Source of the DNA: Henckelia pumila
Lineage: Eukaryota > Streptophyta > Magnoliopsida > Lamiales > Gesneriaceae
DNA: 64,000 nt
Assembly: GCF_033568475.1 (NCBI RefSeq)
Contig: NW_027331831.1
Coordinates: forward strand, 13,950,001-14,014,000
Reading direction: 5' to 3'
Shown here: positions 24,712-36,419 of the stretch, piece after piece
Layout: each line of letters begins with the position of its first letter
How positions within the stretch are numbered: the stretch's first letter is position 1
Notes under the pieces: model-generated
Told to the model about the DNA's origin: nothing
The model's input: only the letters and a program-made list of their open reading frames with translations
Database searches by the model: none
Translations under genes and position numbers: made by a program

Positions 24712-27089
24712 TGTAGCACCCGGTATTTTCCTACGTAAATCCGCATGCATAATTAGGAAAAATAATTTTTTTAAAATTTATAATTTGGGATTAAATGATT
24801 TTATGTGATATTATGTGAATTATATGCATGGTTTAAAGTTTATTTTAGCATTTAACCCGCAATTATGAAATTTTTAGATTTTTGAGTAAATGATTTATTT
24901 GATCGCGTTGACGGGACCGTTGACGAACGATATGTTGGATTTTCATCCAAAATATTTTATTATATTTTTATAGGCCTTAAAATATTATTTTTAAGGTATT
25001 ATTTTATGAAAATTATAGTATTAATAATTATATATATACAGTATTCTATTTTCCTCCAAAATAAGCCATTTTATTGACTTTTAAAGACTTTTAAAAATCC
25101 CTTAAATTAATATTTCGGGATTATTGTTTTAACATCAGATTAATATTTTATTTAGGAGTTTTAAATTATTTTTTTATGATATATTAGTTTATGAGATTAA
25201 TTAGTGTAATTATAATTAAATTATATCCTAAATTCTACCCTAACCCACGCCCTAAGCCCCTAGCCGCCTCCTCCATTGTCTCCTTCACCTTCTACATCAG
25301 ATAACCAGTCTCCATAGCCGTGTTGTTGAAGTTTTTAAGTTGGTTTGAATATCCGTTCGTCACGGAGCGTCGTACACGCGTCGTAGGCCTCGGTTTTGTT
25401 TAAATCTTGGTAAAAGGCATGTCGAATTCTCTTCTTTTCCATCATATAAGCTATGTACACGTTTTTATGTCTGAAACATCATGTATTTTCTGAAAATTTC
25501 GAAATACTTGAAGATCCATGGTTAGAACATGAACAACTCACTCTTTTGCTTGATTTTCACATGCATGGCCACGTTTTTTTATGCAAGGTGAGGATCTGGG
25601 CTGCTGACTAGAGGTTAAAGGGGTGTATCAGGGTCCCTAGGGTCAATCTAGGTCGGGATTTGAGGCTGATCTAGGCTGGAACGAAGCTTCCTTCTTCTGA
25701 TGTTCATGTGCATAGGTTAGGGTTACGGGGAAGAAGGGTTCGTTCTCCCTCCTCAGGCCATGGCTTGGGGTAAGACTTGATGGGTTGGAACCTCGTAGAT
25801 GTTGGCTAAATTTTGGAAGTGGTTTTGTGGTCATTGGTGGTCGAAGAAGGCTGCACGATCAAAAATACGGCAGCTGCTCTTGTCTGTGCGCGAGCTGGGG
25901 AACAGCCTGGTTGCAAGGTTTCGTTCTCCTCCTCTAGTTCATGGTTTGGGACGGTTCTTGGCTTTATGGAAACGTCTAGGTGTGGGATAGGTATAGGGGG
26001 TGGTACTCCGGCCGGTGGTAGCCGGAGCAGGGCGGCCGACAGCTTTCTTTGTTGTTGCTCATGGCCGCAGCTGAAGGGAGAAGGGGGATCAAGTTTTTGG
26101 GCCTGGTTCGGGCTGGGCTCTGGCTTGGGGGTCCGGGTCTGGTCCGAAGGGTCATGTCAGTTGGGTCCGGCTTTGGGTTGGGTTAGTCGGGCTCGGGTAT
26201 TTTATTTTTTAAAAATTATTTATTAGTTTAAGTGTTTTTTTATGGGCTAGGCTAGTTAATAATTTTTATTTGGGCCATTAGGTTTCATAGAGGTGGTTTT
26301 ACCACCGAGCACAGAGTAGTTTTACTACCAGCATAGAGGTGGATTTATCTACCGCCATGTACGATGGTTCTTAGACTGATCAGTCGCTCATGATTACGAG
26401 CCACACTCATGGATTTAACCTATACTGTTCTTTATGATTATGACATGCTCAAATTATGTTATGTATTATATGATATAACACATGGATATTATTTTATGAT
26501 GAAAGTTATGACATAGAAAACTTTATTACGATGCATTATTTTAAGATCATGCATACATGTTCATGAGAAATATATGTATTAGTATGATTATGTGCTTATG
26601 TGTGATTTTTAAACCTTGATATTATGAGATAAAATATGTTGGGCCTCTAGGCTCACTAAACTTATATGGTGCAGGTGAGTATGATGATTTTGGTGACACG
26701 ATTGCTCCGACCGGCGGTGAGGGCCTATGAGCTTTCTTGCAAACGGCGCCCGTGACCAGTGCTATTTCAGTGATGTTATGGGATGTTATCAGTTTTTAAA
26801 CAAGTTTATCCACATATTTGTTTTTTAATGGTTGGTTGAAAATATTATTTTTATAATGCTTGCTTGGTAAAATATTTGATGATTTTTAGCACAAATCGAT
26901 GATTTTGAGATTTATTTTAGTGTTTATTTATTTCAAGATATTATTGATACATAATTAAATTATTTAACAGGTTTTTTAATTAAATAGTTATTTCAAGTAT
27001 TTATACATATATGTATGGGCCTATATGTATTATTTTATTAGTTTATTTTTAAAAAAAATTCTAAGTATTTAGTAGTTAGAGTCATTTCA
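24712..27089 (+). repeat. Solo LTR, 2.4 kb, with TSD TGTTT
   Basis: The insert begins TGTAGCACCCGG and ends GTCATTTCA, with identical 5-bp flanks TGTTT at 24707-24711 and 27090-27094. The flanking DNA is contiguous in unit A, which shows the empty site directly. The G+C-rich middle (25640-26200) creates chance open frames; none looks like a gene. A block at 26640-26750 (GGCTCACTAAACTTATATGG then GGTGCAGGTGAG) is shared in kind with the LTR at 13493-15780. Confidence 0.9.
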
Positions 27090-28026
27090 TGTTTATTTAC
27101 AGTTTTTTCGAGTTCACAATTATCTCTTCTGTCTCCTTGTTTCTTCGAAACCGGTAGCAACAACTACAACAATAAAGAAATTAATGAAGAACGTTTTTTT
27201 TAAAAAACATGAAATAAAGGATGCTACTGAAATTATCTTGTTGTCCAACAAGATTTCCTCCTCCGAAAAGGTATATATCGACAAAACCTGATCCAAAAAT
27301 AAATATATATAATGCTCCAGCATTCGAAATAGGATAAGTAATATAGAAGATACCTTGGTTGAATATATGACATCAAAAACCGCTTCAGCTTTCACAGCAT
27401 CCAAATGGATCTTGCTTTTTCCGAAACGAAACAGGCGGGGGAAGATATGGACACTACGTGGTATAGCTAATGACGGCACTCTCTCATACAACCAAGCCTA
27501 AGCCAAATATAATATAAGTAAACAAATTCAACAAATTAATAGCACAATAACTCATATAACTATATACTCACCATCAATCCAACCGTGCAACCATCCAGAT
27601 AAAGTTTACTTGCTTGATTATCTAATTCTCGGTATAGAAATCGAAACTCAGCATCTCCCAAACCAATCTAAAAAAATGTGCTCAGTTCATCAATATAAGG
27701 AAAGATAAAACCAGGAGTAATGTAATTACCAGTCGAGAATATTACAAAATTAAAAATGAACAAAATAAACATTCGAACAAAATCATCAATGACAGCTTCG
27801 ACATTACTCCTTGCAAGTGAAACAAGCTTCTCTTTGATAACAATCCTGTGAGTATTGCTTATTTTCCCTCCAAAGTGTCGAGACAGGAAGCTTGATTCCA
27901 AATTCAGGTCCAAATCAACTTGTTGCCCTCTATGATGTAAACCAAGCACGATGGAGAAGTCTATTGAAGTTAAAGGTATGGAAATATCACCTCCAACAAT
28001 GAACGAGCATGAAGGACTATCGAATC

Positions 28027-29437
28027 TGTAGTAGCTAGCCTGGTTCCATTTTACAAGATTAAGTGATTTTAAACATGTTAGAAAATGACATATAATAATA
28101 AAAGTGTCAAAACATGTTTAAGGAGTCCTTATTTGGTGAAAATAAGTGGAAATCAGATCCGGAACGTTCGAAAATGATAGGGTAGGTCCCGGGGGTCCAA
28201 AAATGAGATTGGAAGGACCAAAACAGTTCGGAGCATACGGACCAGTTCGGACCCTCCGAACCAGTTTGGGCCATCCGAACCAGTTCGGCCCGTCCGAACT
28301 CCGCAGGGTCCAGGTGTCTAAACGGCTCGGACAAGTGGAAGTTCGGACCGTCCGAACTCCGCCTATAAATAGGCCCTCCGAAATTCAGAATTTCACACCA
28401 AAATCAAGTTTTCTCTCTCGGTTCTTAGGCTTTTCTAGGGGTTTTGGGGTGTTTCCAGCCTTCCTAGGCTTGGTCCGAAGGTTGGCCAGGTGCTCCGGGG
28501 TTGCGGTGGAGCGGTGCCCAAGTTCTGGGGCAGTTGTCATCAGCGGGCTGATGAAGGACGCATGTATAGCTCTGGATCCTTATAGTAAATAGGGAATATG
28601 CTATAGAGTAGTTAAGGCTTTTAGAATAAGATTATAATGCATGAGTACTTTGCATTGTAGTGCGGATTATAGGCTTGGACATAGTGCTGGTCTAGCTTGC
28701 CTAAGTTTATGAGGTACGGAAGTACTATTCGAGATATCCAGATTGAGTATGCATGTATTATGTGTTTGCATGGATTATGTGATTGCATGTTTTATATGCC
28801 TTTATAAATACAGCATGTCATGACTGTATGTTGCATACATGAGCATATTGAGTCTTTACCTTAGAGGTATCATGTAGTAGGGCGCTCACCCTACGAGTTT
28901 GTGGATGGTTGGATACGTAAGTCTTGTGTCAGGTCATCTTTATGGTTGGACACATGTACTAGTATCAGGTCACCATTATCCACTGGATATATGAGCCACC
29001 TCCTGAGGCGACGGCGCAGCGTGCTATATATCTTGGGCCCAGTCTATGAGCTAGTTTCTTGACCTGAGAGTCTTGGTACCCAGTTCATTTTCATACATGC
29101 ACACATAACACCGTATACTCATACTCTCGTACTATGTTTATCATGCTCACGTCCCGTACTTTGTTGTATTTGGACACTCTATTCCATGGGGTAGGTCTGC
29201 GGCTGGACGATGCGGGTGGTTCCAGGAGAGCTTAGGCGATGGTGGACCAGCAGGGTTATTTTCTAGGATTTTGTTTCTGATGTATTTGGGTTAATACACT
29301 GGTTTATTCGATATGGTTGTAAACAATATTTTATTGGTGTTTAAGTTTTCCGCTGCTTAATTTATGATTTATTTATATTAAGTTAAATGCATGCTTAAGC
29401 TTCTGATTAGTAGGTGATCACGGTGCGGATCACTAAA
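28027..29437 (+). repeat. 5' LTR of the chromovirus
   Basis: 1411 bp, starting TGTAGTAGC and ending GATCACTAAA, where the 3' LTR has GGTCACTACA. A cluster of TTCGGAC..GTCCGAAC quasi-palindromes spans about 28218-28358. A TATA box (TATAAATA) follows at 28364-28371. Transcription of the element should start a few dozen bases downstream. Confidence 0.95.
28364..28371 (+). promoter_or_regulatory. TATA box of the 5' LTR
   Basis: TATAAATA lies directly after the palindrome cluster. The same box occurs at 34401-34408 in the 3' LTR and at 17022-17029 in the related LTR. Confidence 0.7.
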
Positions 29438-29441
29438 TTTA

Positions 29442-29453
29442 TGGTATCAGAGC
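29442..29453 (+). promoter_or_regulatory. Primer-binding site, initiator tRNA-Met
   Basis: TGGTATCAGAGC begins five bases after the 5' LTR end and is the standard plant site complementary to the 3' end of initiator methionyl tRNA. It primes minus-strand cDNA synthesis. Confidence 0.9.
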
Positions 29454-29515
29454 ATGTATAGTAATCTTGGGATCTAGATTGTTGGAATTGGGTTTAACCT
29501 TTAATCATCATGTAG

Positions 29516-30949
29516 ATGGCGGGTCATGGTGACGAGAGTAGCCATGGCAGCGTAGGTGGACGCTGGGGTGATCAGGACGATCGAGAGCATCGTCGGGGCC
29601 ATCATCGCCATCGCCATGATGATCTCAGACGTTTCAGCATGCATAGGTTTATGCAGATGGGTCCAAAACCTTTAGTCGGAGGAGACTCACCGGAGGATGC
29701 GGGGAACTGGATACGACGTATGGAAGTTTGTTTCCGGGAGTTCCGATGCACTGAGGAGCAGCGGATGGAGACTCTTGATTTCCTGGTCGAAGGACGAGCT
29801 CGGAAGTGGTGGGATTCTACTTCTGCGTCTTTTATTGCAGCCCGAGGAGTTGCTACCTGGGATGAGTTCCGCACGGCTTTCCATAAGCTATATTTTCCTC
29901 CTGCTCTCCGACAGGCAAAGGCAAGCGAGTTGCTGGGTTTGCGTCAGGGATCAATGTCAATCGAAGAGTACCAATTGAAGTTCTTTGAGTTGCTGCCTTA
30001 TTGCCCCCAGATTTCCGATAGCTCGGAGGCGAAGTATAATCTGTTCCTTCAAGGTCTTAATCCGGAGATTCATGATCGAGTTTCTGTGGGAGATGACATG
30101 TCTTACGAGGGATTAGTGAGTCGATGTCACCAGGCAGAGGATAGCATCCGCCATAACAGATCCTTCTACTCATCTAGACCCGCAAGTTCTTTGGGTCCCC
30201 GTGCTCAGTCGTTCAAGAAGTCTGGTTCTACTTCTTTTTCCTCAGGATCCGGTGATGTGATGTGTTTTGGCGGGAAGAATCAGGGTCCTTGCAGACATTG
30301 TGGTGGGAATCATCCTGCCAACAAGTGCCGAAAGGTATCCGGGGCATGTTTCCGATGCGGAGAGATTGGCCACCTGAAGAAGGATTGTCCACAGGCCGGG
30401 GGAGCTGGTTCTGGCTCAGGTTCTGCTTCTCAAGCTTCAGTGCAGCAGAGACCACAAGGACAGACGACAGGGGGTTCTAATCTGAAACCTCGTGTTTCCA
30501 GTCAAGTGTTCGCCTTGAGGCATGATCAGGCGGTGGATGAGAATGAGAAAGTTATAGCGGGTACGTTCTTGTTATTTGATATACCTGCTTTTGCACTCAT
30601 TGATACTGGTGCATCTCATTCTTTCATTTCTGCACGTTGTGTTAAGAAATATAAGTTGTCATACATCTTACTAGACACAGTGGTTGTTGTTTCTACCCCG
30701 ATGGGTCAGTCTGCGTCGACTAAGCGTCTAGTGTTGGGTTGCCCTTTAGAGTTTGAAGGTAATGTCTTGATGGTGAATCTCATGATATTGGCAATGGAAG
30801 ATTTCAATTGCATTCTGGGAATCGATGTTTTGACTACATACCGAGCTTCAGTGGGTTGTTACCAGAGATTGGTAAGATTTCATCCAGTTGACGATGATAG
30901 CTGGTTCTTTTACGGTGAGGGAGCACGACCTCAGATGCCATTGGTATAA
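29516..30949 (+). CDS. Chromovirus gag-protease, 477 residues
   Basis: It starts at the first ATG after the primer-binding site. The N-terminus is His/Arg-rich (residues 1-45). The gag core follows at about residues 50-190 (WIRRMEVCFREF, then NLFLQGLNPEIHD). Two zinc-binding motifs follow at about 258-292: CRHCGGNHPANKC and CFRCGEIGHLKKDC. The aspartic protease motif LIDTGASHSF lies near residue 362. The frame ends at a TAA after ...MPLV. The pol frame continues in the same phase immediately after it, so this stop probably arose inside a gag-pro-pol polyprotein; programmed readthrough is the alternative. Confidence 0.95.
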   Translation: MAGHGDESSHGSVGGRWGDQDDREHRRGHHRHRHDDLRRFSMHRFMQMGPKPLVGGDSPEDAGNWIRRMEVCFREFRCTEEQRMETLDFLVEGRARKWWDSTSASFIAARGVATWDEFRTAFHKLYFPPALRQAKASELLGLRQGSMSIEEYQLKFFELLPYCPQISDSSEAKYNLFLQGLNPEIHDRVSVGDDMSYEGLVSRCHQAEDSIRHNRSFYSSRPASSLGPRAQSFKKSGSTSFSSGSGDVMCFGGKNQGPCRHCGGNHPANKCRKVSGACFRCGEIGHLKKDCPQAGGAGSGSGSASQASVQQRPQGQTTGGSNLKPRVSSQVFALRHDQAVDENEKVIAGTFLLFDIPAFALIDTGASHSFISARCVKKYKLSYILLDTVVVVSTPMGQSASTKRLVLGCPLEFEGNVLMVNLMILAMEDFNCILGIDVLTTYRASVGCYQRLVRFHPVDDDSWFFYGEGARPQMPLV

Positions 30950-30952
30950 GCT

Positions 30953-33940
30953 TTGAAAGCTTGTCGAGCTTTGGAATCTGGCGCGGAACGCTACCTCATC
31001 TATGCAGTTGATACACTCATCGGAAGTGTTGGTATAAAAGCTATTCCTGTTGTTAATGAATTTAGAGATGTATTTCCAGATGAGATTCCAGGATTTCCTC
31101 CAGTGCGCGAAGTTGAGTTCGGCATAGAGTTGATGCCAGAGACTTTGCCTATTTCTCGAGCACCGTATCATCTGGCCCCGTCAGAGATGCGTGAGTTGAA
31201 GCAGCAACTTCATGATCTGTTGGACAAGGGTTACATTTGTCCCAGTGTTTTTCCTTGGGGAGCGCCTGTTCTGTTCGTGAAGAAAAATGATGGGTCTATG
31301 CGTTTGTGCATTGACTATCGCAAGTTGAATAGGGTGACAATCAAGAATAAGTATCCTTTGCCTCGTATAGATGATCTGTTTGATCAGTTGCAGAGTACTT
31401 CTGTTTACTCGAAGGTTGATTTGAGATCTGGATATCATCAGATGAGAGTCCAAGATCAGGATATAGCCAAGACAGCATTTAGGACCAGGTATGGGCATTA
31501 TGAGTTCCTAGTAATGCCATTTGGGTTGACTAATGCACCAGTTGTATTTATGGATCTGATGAATTGTGTATTCCGAGAATTTCTAGACAAGTTTGTCATC
31601 GTATTTATTGATGATATCTTGGTGTATTCACATGATGTGAATGAACACGCTTACCATTTGAGGCTGGTGTTACAAACTCTAAGGGATAGACAGTTGTACT
31701 CCAAATTGAGTAAGTGCGAATTTTCGCAGGATCGGGTGGTATTTCTTGGCCACATTATATCCAAGGATGGAGTGTCTGTAGATCCGAGCAATATTGAGGC
31801 AGTAATGAACTGGTTGCGTCCGATGACGGTAGATGAGATCCGTAGTTTTCTGGGTCTAGCAGGATATTATTGTCTCTTTATCGTGAATTTCTCACAGGTA
31901 GCTCGACCTTTGACACAACTTACTCGAAAGGGCGTGAATTTTGAGTGGTCCTCAGAATGTGAAGAGAATTTTTGTGAACTTCGTAGACGGTTGACTTCCG
32001 CGCCTGTGTTGGCTTTACCGTCTGGATCTGGAGGGTATGTAGTGTACACAGATGCTTCCCTTCAAAGAATGGGATGTGTCCTGACTCATAATGGGCATGT
32101 GATTGCATACGCCTCTAGACAGTTAAAAGTTCACAAAAATAACTACCCAGTGCATGATCTTGAGTTAGCAGCTATTGTATTTGCGTTGAAGATCTGGCGT
32201 CATTATCTTTATGGAGAAAGATTTGAGATCTTCACAGACCACAAAAGTCTCAAGTATTTGTTTACTCAGGTAGAATTGAACATGAGACAGAGACGTTGGA
32301 TGGATTTTCTTAAGGATTATGATTGTGAAATTAAGTATCATCCAGGGGCTGCTAATCTCACTGCTGATGCTTTAAGTCGCAAGGTGCGAGTGTCTGCACT
32401 ACAGACTTGTTCTGTGGCAAGTGAAATTGAAGATTATTGTTCTTCAGGGTATACCTTCAAGCATAATAAAGGTATGCAGAGTATCAAGATGTTGGCGATC
32501 TTATCTGAGTCTGCTTTGTATTCTCGGATTCGAGATGCTCAGATGGCTGATCCGAAGACCCAACGTTTGGCTCGTTTAGCCAGGGATGATAGTTCGTCTG
32601 GATTCCATTATCAGTCAGATGGTTTTCTTTGTTTATCTGGCCGTATTGTTGTTCCGAAGGATGATACTCTGAGGGAGGAGATTTTATCCCAAGCTCATCG
32701 TTTTAAGTTGAGTATTCATCCGGGGAGCAACAAGATGTACAAGGATTTGCGTACTAGGTTCTGGTGGAAAGGAATGAAGAGGAGTGTGTATTTATATGTT
32801 TTTAGATGTTTGGTGTGTCAGCAGGTCAAGGCAGAGCACCGACGACCTGGAGGATTTCTTCACAGTTTACCTATTCCTGAGTGGAAATGGGAGTTGATCA
32901 CGATGGACTTCGTGACCCATTTACCGGTGAGCTCGAGGAATTGTGATGCTATCTGGGTTGTGGTGGACCGACTCACCAAGTCAGCACATTTCATTCCTTA
33001 TAATCGGGACTACAGTTTTGACAGTATGGCACGGTTGTACATCCAGGAGATTATTCGATTGCACGGAGTGCCTGTGAGCATTGTCAGTGATCGAGACCCC
33101 AGGTTTACTTCCAGGTTTTGGGGGAGTCTTCAGCGCGCTATGAGTACTACTCTCAGTTTGAGTACAACTTATCACCCAGAGACTGACGGACAGTCAGAGC
33201 GCACGATTCATACTCTTGAAGATGTGTTGCGAGCATGTTCTATGGATTTTGGTCCAGCTTGGCAAGATCAATTTCCATTGATTGAATTCGCGTACAACAA
33301 CAGTTACCATCGCAGTATTGGGATGGATCCGTTTGAGGCGTTGTATGGGCGACGATGTCGTACTCCAATGTTCTGGGAAGAATTGGGGGAGCGACAGATA
33401 GAGGGACCAGAGTTAGTCCAACAGACTGCTGATATTTTTGGGCAGATCAAGAAGAGAATTAAGGTTGTACATGATCGACAGGCTAGCTATGCGAATGTTA
33501 AGCGCAGACCTTTGCAGTTCGAAGTGGGAGAGAAACTGTTCCTGAAAGTCTCCCCATTTCGCAGAATTTTGAGATTCGGTGTCATGGGTAAGCTATTTCC
33601 TAGGTACATTGGTCCATTCGAAATTCTGGAAAGTGTTGGAGATTTGGCTTACAGATTGGCTTTACCGTCGTATTTGTCTAGTATCCACGACGTGTTTCAT
33701 GTTTCACTATTGCGAAGGTATGTGGCAGATGAGTCTCATATCTTACAGCCGTCTGAGGTACAGTTGGACTTGGATTTGACATACGTGGAGAAACCTTTGT
33801 GTATCTTAGGTCATAAGGATAATGTGTTACGCAACAAAACCATTCCTCTTGTTCTAGTTCAGTGGCAACGCCGAGGCACTGAGGAGGCCACTTGGGAACT
33901 TGAGAGTCGTATGCGTACAGATTATCCAGAGCTATTTTGA
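30953..33940 (+). CDS. Chromovirus pol: reverse transcriptase, RNase H, integrase, chromodomain-like end
   Basis: 995 residues, open throughout and in phase with gag-protease. Numbering is from 30953, which is not a real start codon but the first codon but one after the stop. The reverse transcriptase active site is FIDDILVYS (about residue 220). RNase H carries YTDAS, ELAA and FTDHKSL (about 365-430). Integrase has an HHCC zinc domain ([11 protein letters not shown] ... CLVCQQV) and the catalytic triad in [15 protein letters not shown] and TDGQSERTI. The last ~60 residues ([16 protein letters not shown] ... [19 protein letters not shown]) have chromodomain character, which in this group guides integration to particular chromatin. 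[10 protein letters not shown] segment deviates from the usual basic YRRF form. Confidence 0.95.
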   Translation: MKACRALESGAERYLIYAVDTLIGSVGIKAIPVVNEFRDVFPDEIPGFPPVREVEFGIELMPETLPISRAPYHLAPSEMRELKQQLHDLLDKGYICPSVFPWGAPVLFVKKNDGSMRLCIDYRKLNRVTIKNKYPLPRIDDLFDQLQSTSVYSKVDLRSGYHQMRVQDQDIAKTAFRTRYGHYEFLVMPFGLTNAPVVFMDLMNCVFREFLDKFVIVFIDDILVYSHDVNEHAYHLRLVLQTLRDRQLYSKLSKCEFSQDRVVFLGHIISKDGVSVDPSNIEAVMNWLRPMTVDEIRSFLGLAGYYCLFIVNFSQVARPLTQLTRKGVNFEWSSECEENFCELRRRLTSAPVLALPSGSGGYVVYTDASLQRMGCVLTHNGHVIAYASRQLKVHKNNYPVHDLELAAIVFALKIWRHYLYGERFEIFTDHKSLKYLFTQVELNMRQRRWMDFLKDYDCEIKYHPGAANLTADALSRKVRVSALQTCSVASEIEDYCSSGYTFKHNKGMQSIKMLAILSESALYSRIRDAQMADPKTQRLARLARDDSSSGFHYQSDGFLCLSGRIVVPKDDTLREEILSQAHRFKLSIHPGSNKMYKDLRTRFWWKGMKRSVYLYVFRCLVCQQVKAEHRRPGGFLHSLPIPEWKWELITMDFVTHLPVSSRNCDAIWVVVDRLTKSAHFIPYNRDYSFDSMARLYIQEIIRLHGVPVSIVSDRDPRFTSRFWGSLQRAMSTTLSLSTTYHPETDGQSERTIHTLEDVLRACSMDFGPAWQDQFPLIEFAYNNSYHRSIGMDPFEALYGRRCRTPMFWEELGERQIEGPELVQQTADIFGQIKKRIKVVHDRQASYANVKRRPLQFEVGEKLFLKVSPFRRILRFGVMGKLFPRYIGPFEILESVGDLAYRLALPSYLSSIHDVFHVSLLRRYVADESHILQPSEVQLDLDLTYVEKPLCILGHKDNVLRNKTIPLVLVQWQRRGTEEATWELESRMRTDYPELF

Positions 33941-34053
33941 ATTGTTGTATTTTTAGACTGTAACGTGTAAAATAAATCAGTTTGAATAAAATATGTTTAT
34001 TCAGTATTTTACTGCATTCAGTACTTAAGATTGTTCGAGGAGGAAATATCTTA

Positions 34054-34066
34054 AGTAGGGGGAGAA
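34054..34066 (+). promoter_or_regulatory. Polypurine tract
   Basis: AGTAGGGGGAGAA abuts the 3' LTR start and is the expected primer for plus-strand cDNA. Confidence 0.85.
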
Positions 34067-35474
34067 TGTAGTAGCCCGGTTCCATTTTACAAAATTAATT
34101 GATTTTAAACATGTTAAAAATGACATATACTATTAAAAGTGTCAAAACATGTTTAAGGAGTCCTTATTTGGTGAAAATAAGTGGAAAATCAAATACGGAA
34201 CGTCCGAAAATGGTAGGGTAGGTCCCGGGGGTCCAAAAATGAGATTGGAAGGACCAAAACAGTTCGGAGCATACGGATCAATTCGGACCCTCCGAACCAG
34301 TTCGGGCCATCCGAACCCAGTTCGGACCGTCCGAACTCCGTAGGGTCCAGGTGTCTAAACGGCTCGGACAAGTGGCAGTTTGGACCGTCCGAACTCCGCC
34401 TATAAATAGGCCCTCTGAAATTCAGAATTTCACACCAAAATCAAGTTTTCTCTCTCGGTTCTTAGGATTTTTTAGGGGTTTTGGGGTGTTTCCAGCCTTC
34501 CTAGGCTTGGTCCGGAGGTTGGCCAGGTGCTCCCGGGTTGCGGTGGAGTGGTGCCCAAGTTCTGGGACAGTTGTCATCAGCGGACTGACGACGGACACAT
34601 GTATAGCTCTAGCTCCTTATAGTAAACAGGGAGTATGCTATAGAGTAGTTAAGACTTTTAGAATAAGGTTATAATGCATGAGTACTTTGCATTGTAGTGC
34701 GGATTATAGGCTTGGACATAGTGCTGGTCTAGCTTGCCTAAGTTTATGAGGTACAGAAGTACTATTCGAGATATCCAGATTGAGTATGCATGTATTATGT
34801 GTTTGCATGGATTATGTGATTGCATGATTTATATGCCTTTATATATACAACATGTCATGACTGTATGTTGCATACATGAGCATATTGAGCCTTTACCTTA
34901 GAGGTATCCTGTAGTAGGGCGCTCACTCTATGAGTTTGTGGATGGTTGGATACGTAAGTCTTGTGTCAGGTCATCTTTATGGTTGGACACATGTACTAGT
35001 ATCAGGTCACCATTATCCACTGCATATATGAGCCACCTCCTGAGGCGACGGCGCAGCGTGCTATATATCCTGGGCCCAGTCTATGAGCTAGTTTCTTGAC
35101 CTGCGAGTCTTGGTACCCAGTTCATTTTCATACATGCACACATAACACCGTATACTCATACTCTCTTACTGAGCTTATCATGCTCACGTCTCGTACTTTG
35201 TTGTATTTGGACACCCTATTCCATAGGGCAGGTCTGCGGCTGGACGATGCGGGTGGTTCCAGGAGAGATTAGGCGATGGAGGACCAGCAGGGTTATTGTC
35301 TAGGCTTTTGTTTCTGATGTATTTGGGTTAATACACTGGTTTATTCGATATGGTTGTAAACAATATTTTATTGTTGTTTAAGTTTTCCGCTGTTTAATTT
35401 TTGATTTATTTATATTAAGTTAAATGCATGCTTAAGCTTCTGATTAGTAGGTGATCACGGTGCGGGTCACTACA
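34067..35474 (+). repeat. 3' LTR of the chromovirus
   Basis: 1408 bp, TGTAGTAGCCCGG...GGGTCACTACA. It matches the 5' LTR over its full length with scattered substitutions and small indels, including a 4-base extra in the 5' copy near the start. The palindrome cluster (34260-34395) and TATA box (34401-34408) are kept. Confidence 0.95.
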
Positions 35475-36204
35475 GAATCTTTTAAAAAGATAGTATACTC
35501 TGCCACTACTCACAGGTAGAATTGACATGTCTATCCATTTACCAACTGGAGTATCTTTAATATATGCAGTCGTTCATTCCCTATAACCAACTTCAACTCC
35601 TCCATAATTATTTTACAATAAGCAGGGGAACATTGTGTAAATATTACCTTACCACTTTCATCGACTCAACATCATCACATATTTCCTCCTTATCAGCCAT
35701 TTCTAATATTTCAAAATCATTACAAAATATTTTCATTATAAAAATAACATAATGAAATATTGCATAAAAAAAAACAAAAACTTCAAATTTGGGAACAATT
35801 GGGTACTTATGTACAAAAATTTGTCAATTGTCTTTAACAATATAACACTATCGAATATATATTCAAAAAAATCAAAACCATCATATTTCATAACAATATA
35901 ACATTCATTTAACAAAATTGATCATTCTTCACCAAGATATACTTCAAAAACAAATTCAAGAACAAAACTCTATAAATTGGAGATAAAATATTTAAACTGA
36001 GGAACTATCAAAAAAATACAAAACTTAGGAATAATGATGTGAATATTTCGACAAATATATGCAAACAAGAAAGGTAGCAACACATTTGACCTACAAAACC
36101 CTAAAATTAATGGAAACACATAAATATTAAAGATTCGTACAATGAGAACCAAAATTATTCCTCTAAAAGATAAATTTTCTCAGTTACTCGAGGCAAATCA
36201 TATA

Positions 36205-36415
36205 TAGTGGTCTATTTCAAAAATGGAAAACAGAGTTCAACTATTTTCGATTTCTTCGACTTCTTCACAATGCCCGACTTCTTTTCCTTCCTCACTCCAC
36301 AAGCTCCTTCGACTGACTTATCTAATGTCTGCTTCGTCTCGTCATCACTGCCATTTTTTGAGCTGAAAACCTTGTCGCCAAAGATCACTGCTTTCCTGCG
36401 AGAAGAATCGGTTGG
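36205..36415 (-). pseudogene. First coding exon of the Ulp1-like gene (copy B side)
   Basis: On the minus strand an open segment encodes a basic, Lys-rich N-terminal tail (SRRKAVIFGDKVFSSKN ... KEKKSGIVKKSKKSKIVE). An acceptor-like TTCTTCTCGCAG precedes it. Unit A contains only the last part (about 23862-23770 in the equivalent position), so the true 5' end of the gene family member lies here. No start ATG is obvious just upstream. Confidence 0.45.
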
Positions 36416-36419
36416 GTGA

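Larger units (their letters stand above)
28027..35474 (+). mobile_element. Nearly complete Ty3/gypsy chromovirus, TSD GAATC
   Basis: The order is LTR (28027-29437), primer-binding site, gag-protease, reverse transcriptase, RNase H, integrase, chromodomain-like end, polypurine tract, LTR (34067-35474). Identical GAATC flanks (28022-28026 and 35475-35479) mark the insertion, and the empty site is visible in unit A. The domain order (integrase after RNase H) is that of Ty3/gypsy; the C-terminal chromodomain-like segment places it among chromoviruses. One in-frame stop (30947-30949) interrupts the polyprotein frame. The LTRs differ at several places in their first 80 bases, so the insertion is not very recent. 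Confidence 0.95.
23863..36302 (-). pseudogene. Ulp1-like gene copy B, no catalytic domain, broken by two insertions
   Basis: Unit B consists of 23863-24711, 27095-28026 and 35480-36302. Without the insertions these sum to about 2.58 kb, the length of unit A. Copy B carries the acidic linker (24121-23863), the AWLYERVPSLAIPR exon (27491-27345) and the DUF-like N-terminal exon (27949 onward and 35700-35480). Its 3' side joins unit A's upstream DNA, so it never had the catalytic exons here. A solo LTR splits the linker side and a chromovirus splits the N-terminal exon between the residues equivalent to YYLFERF and DSP. A one-base difference after FVRM also shifts the frame relative to copy A. 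Confidence 0.75.

Noticed and set aside
25640-26230. Overlapping open frames of 60-137 codons in a G+C-rich stretch
   Set aside because: They lie inside a solo LTR with a perfect target duplication, have no family features, and exist in several frames at once because the DNA is G+C-rich.
28107-28592. Open frames over the chromovirus LTR on both strands
   Set aside because: Arise from the TTCGGAC palindromes; the same frames recur in the other LTR at 34189-34674, and they have no protein features.
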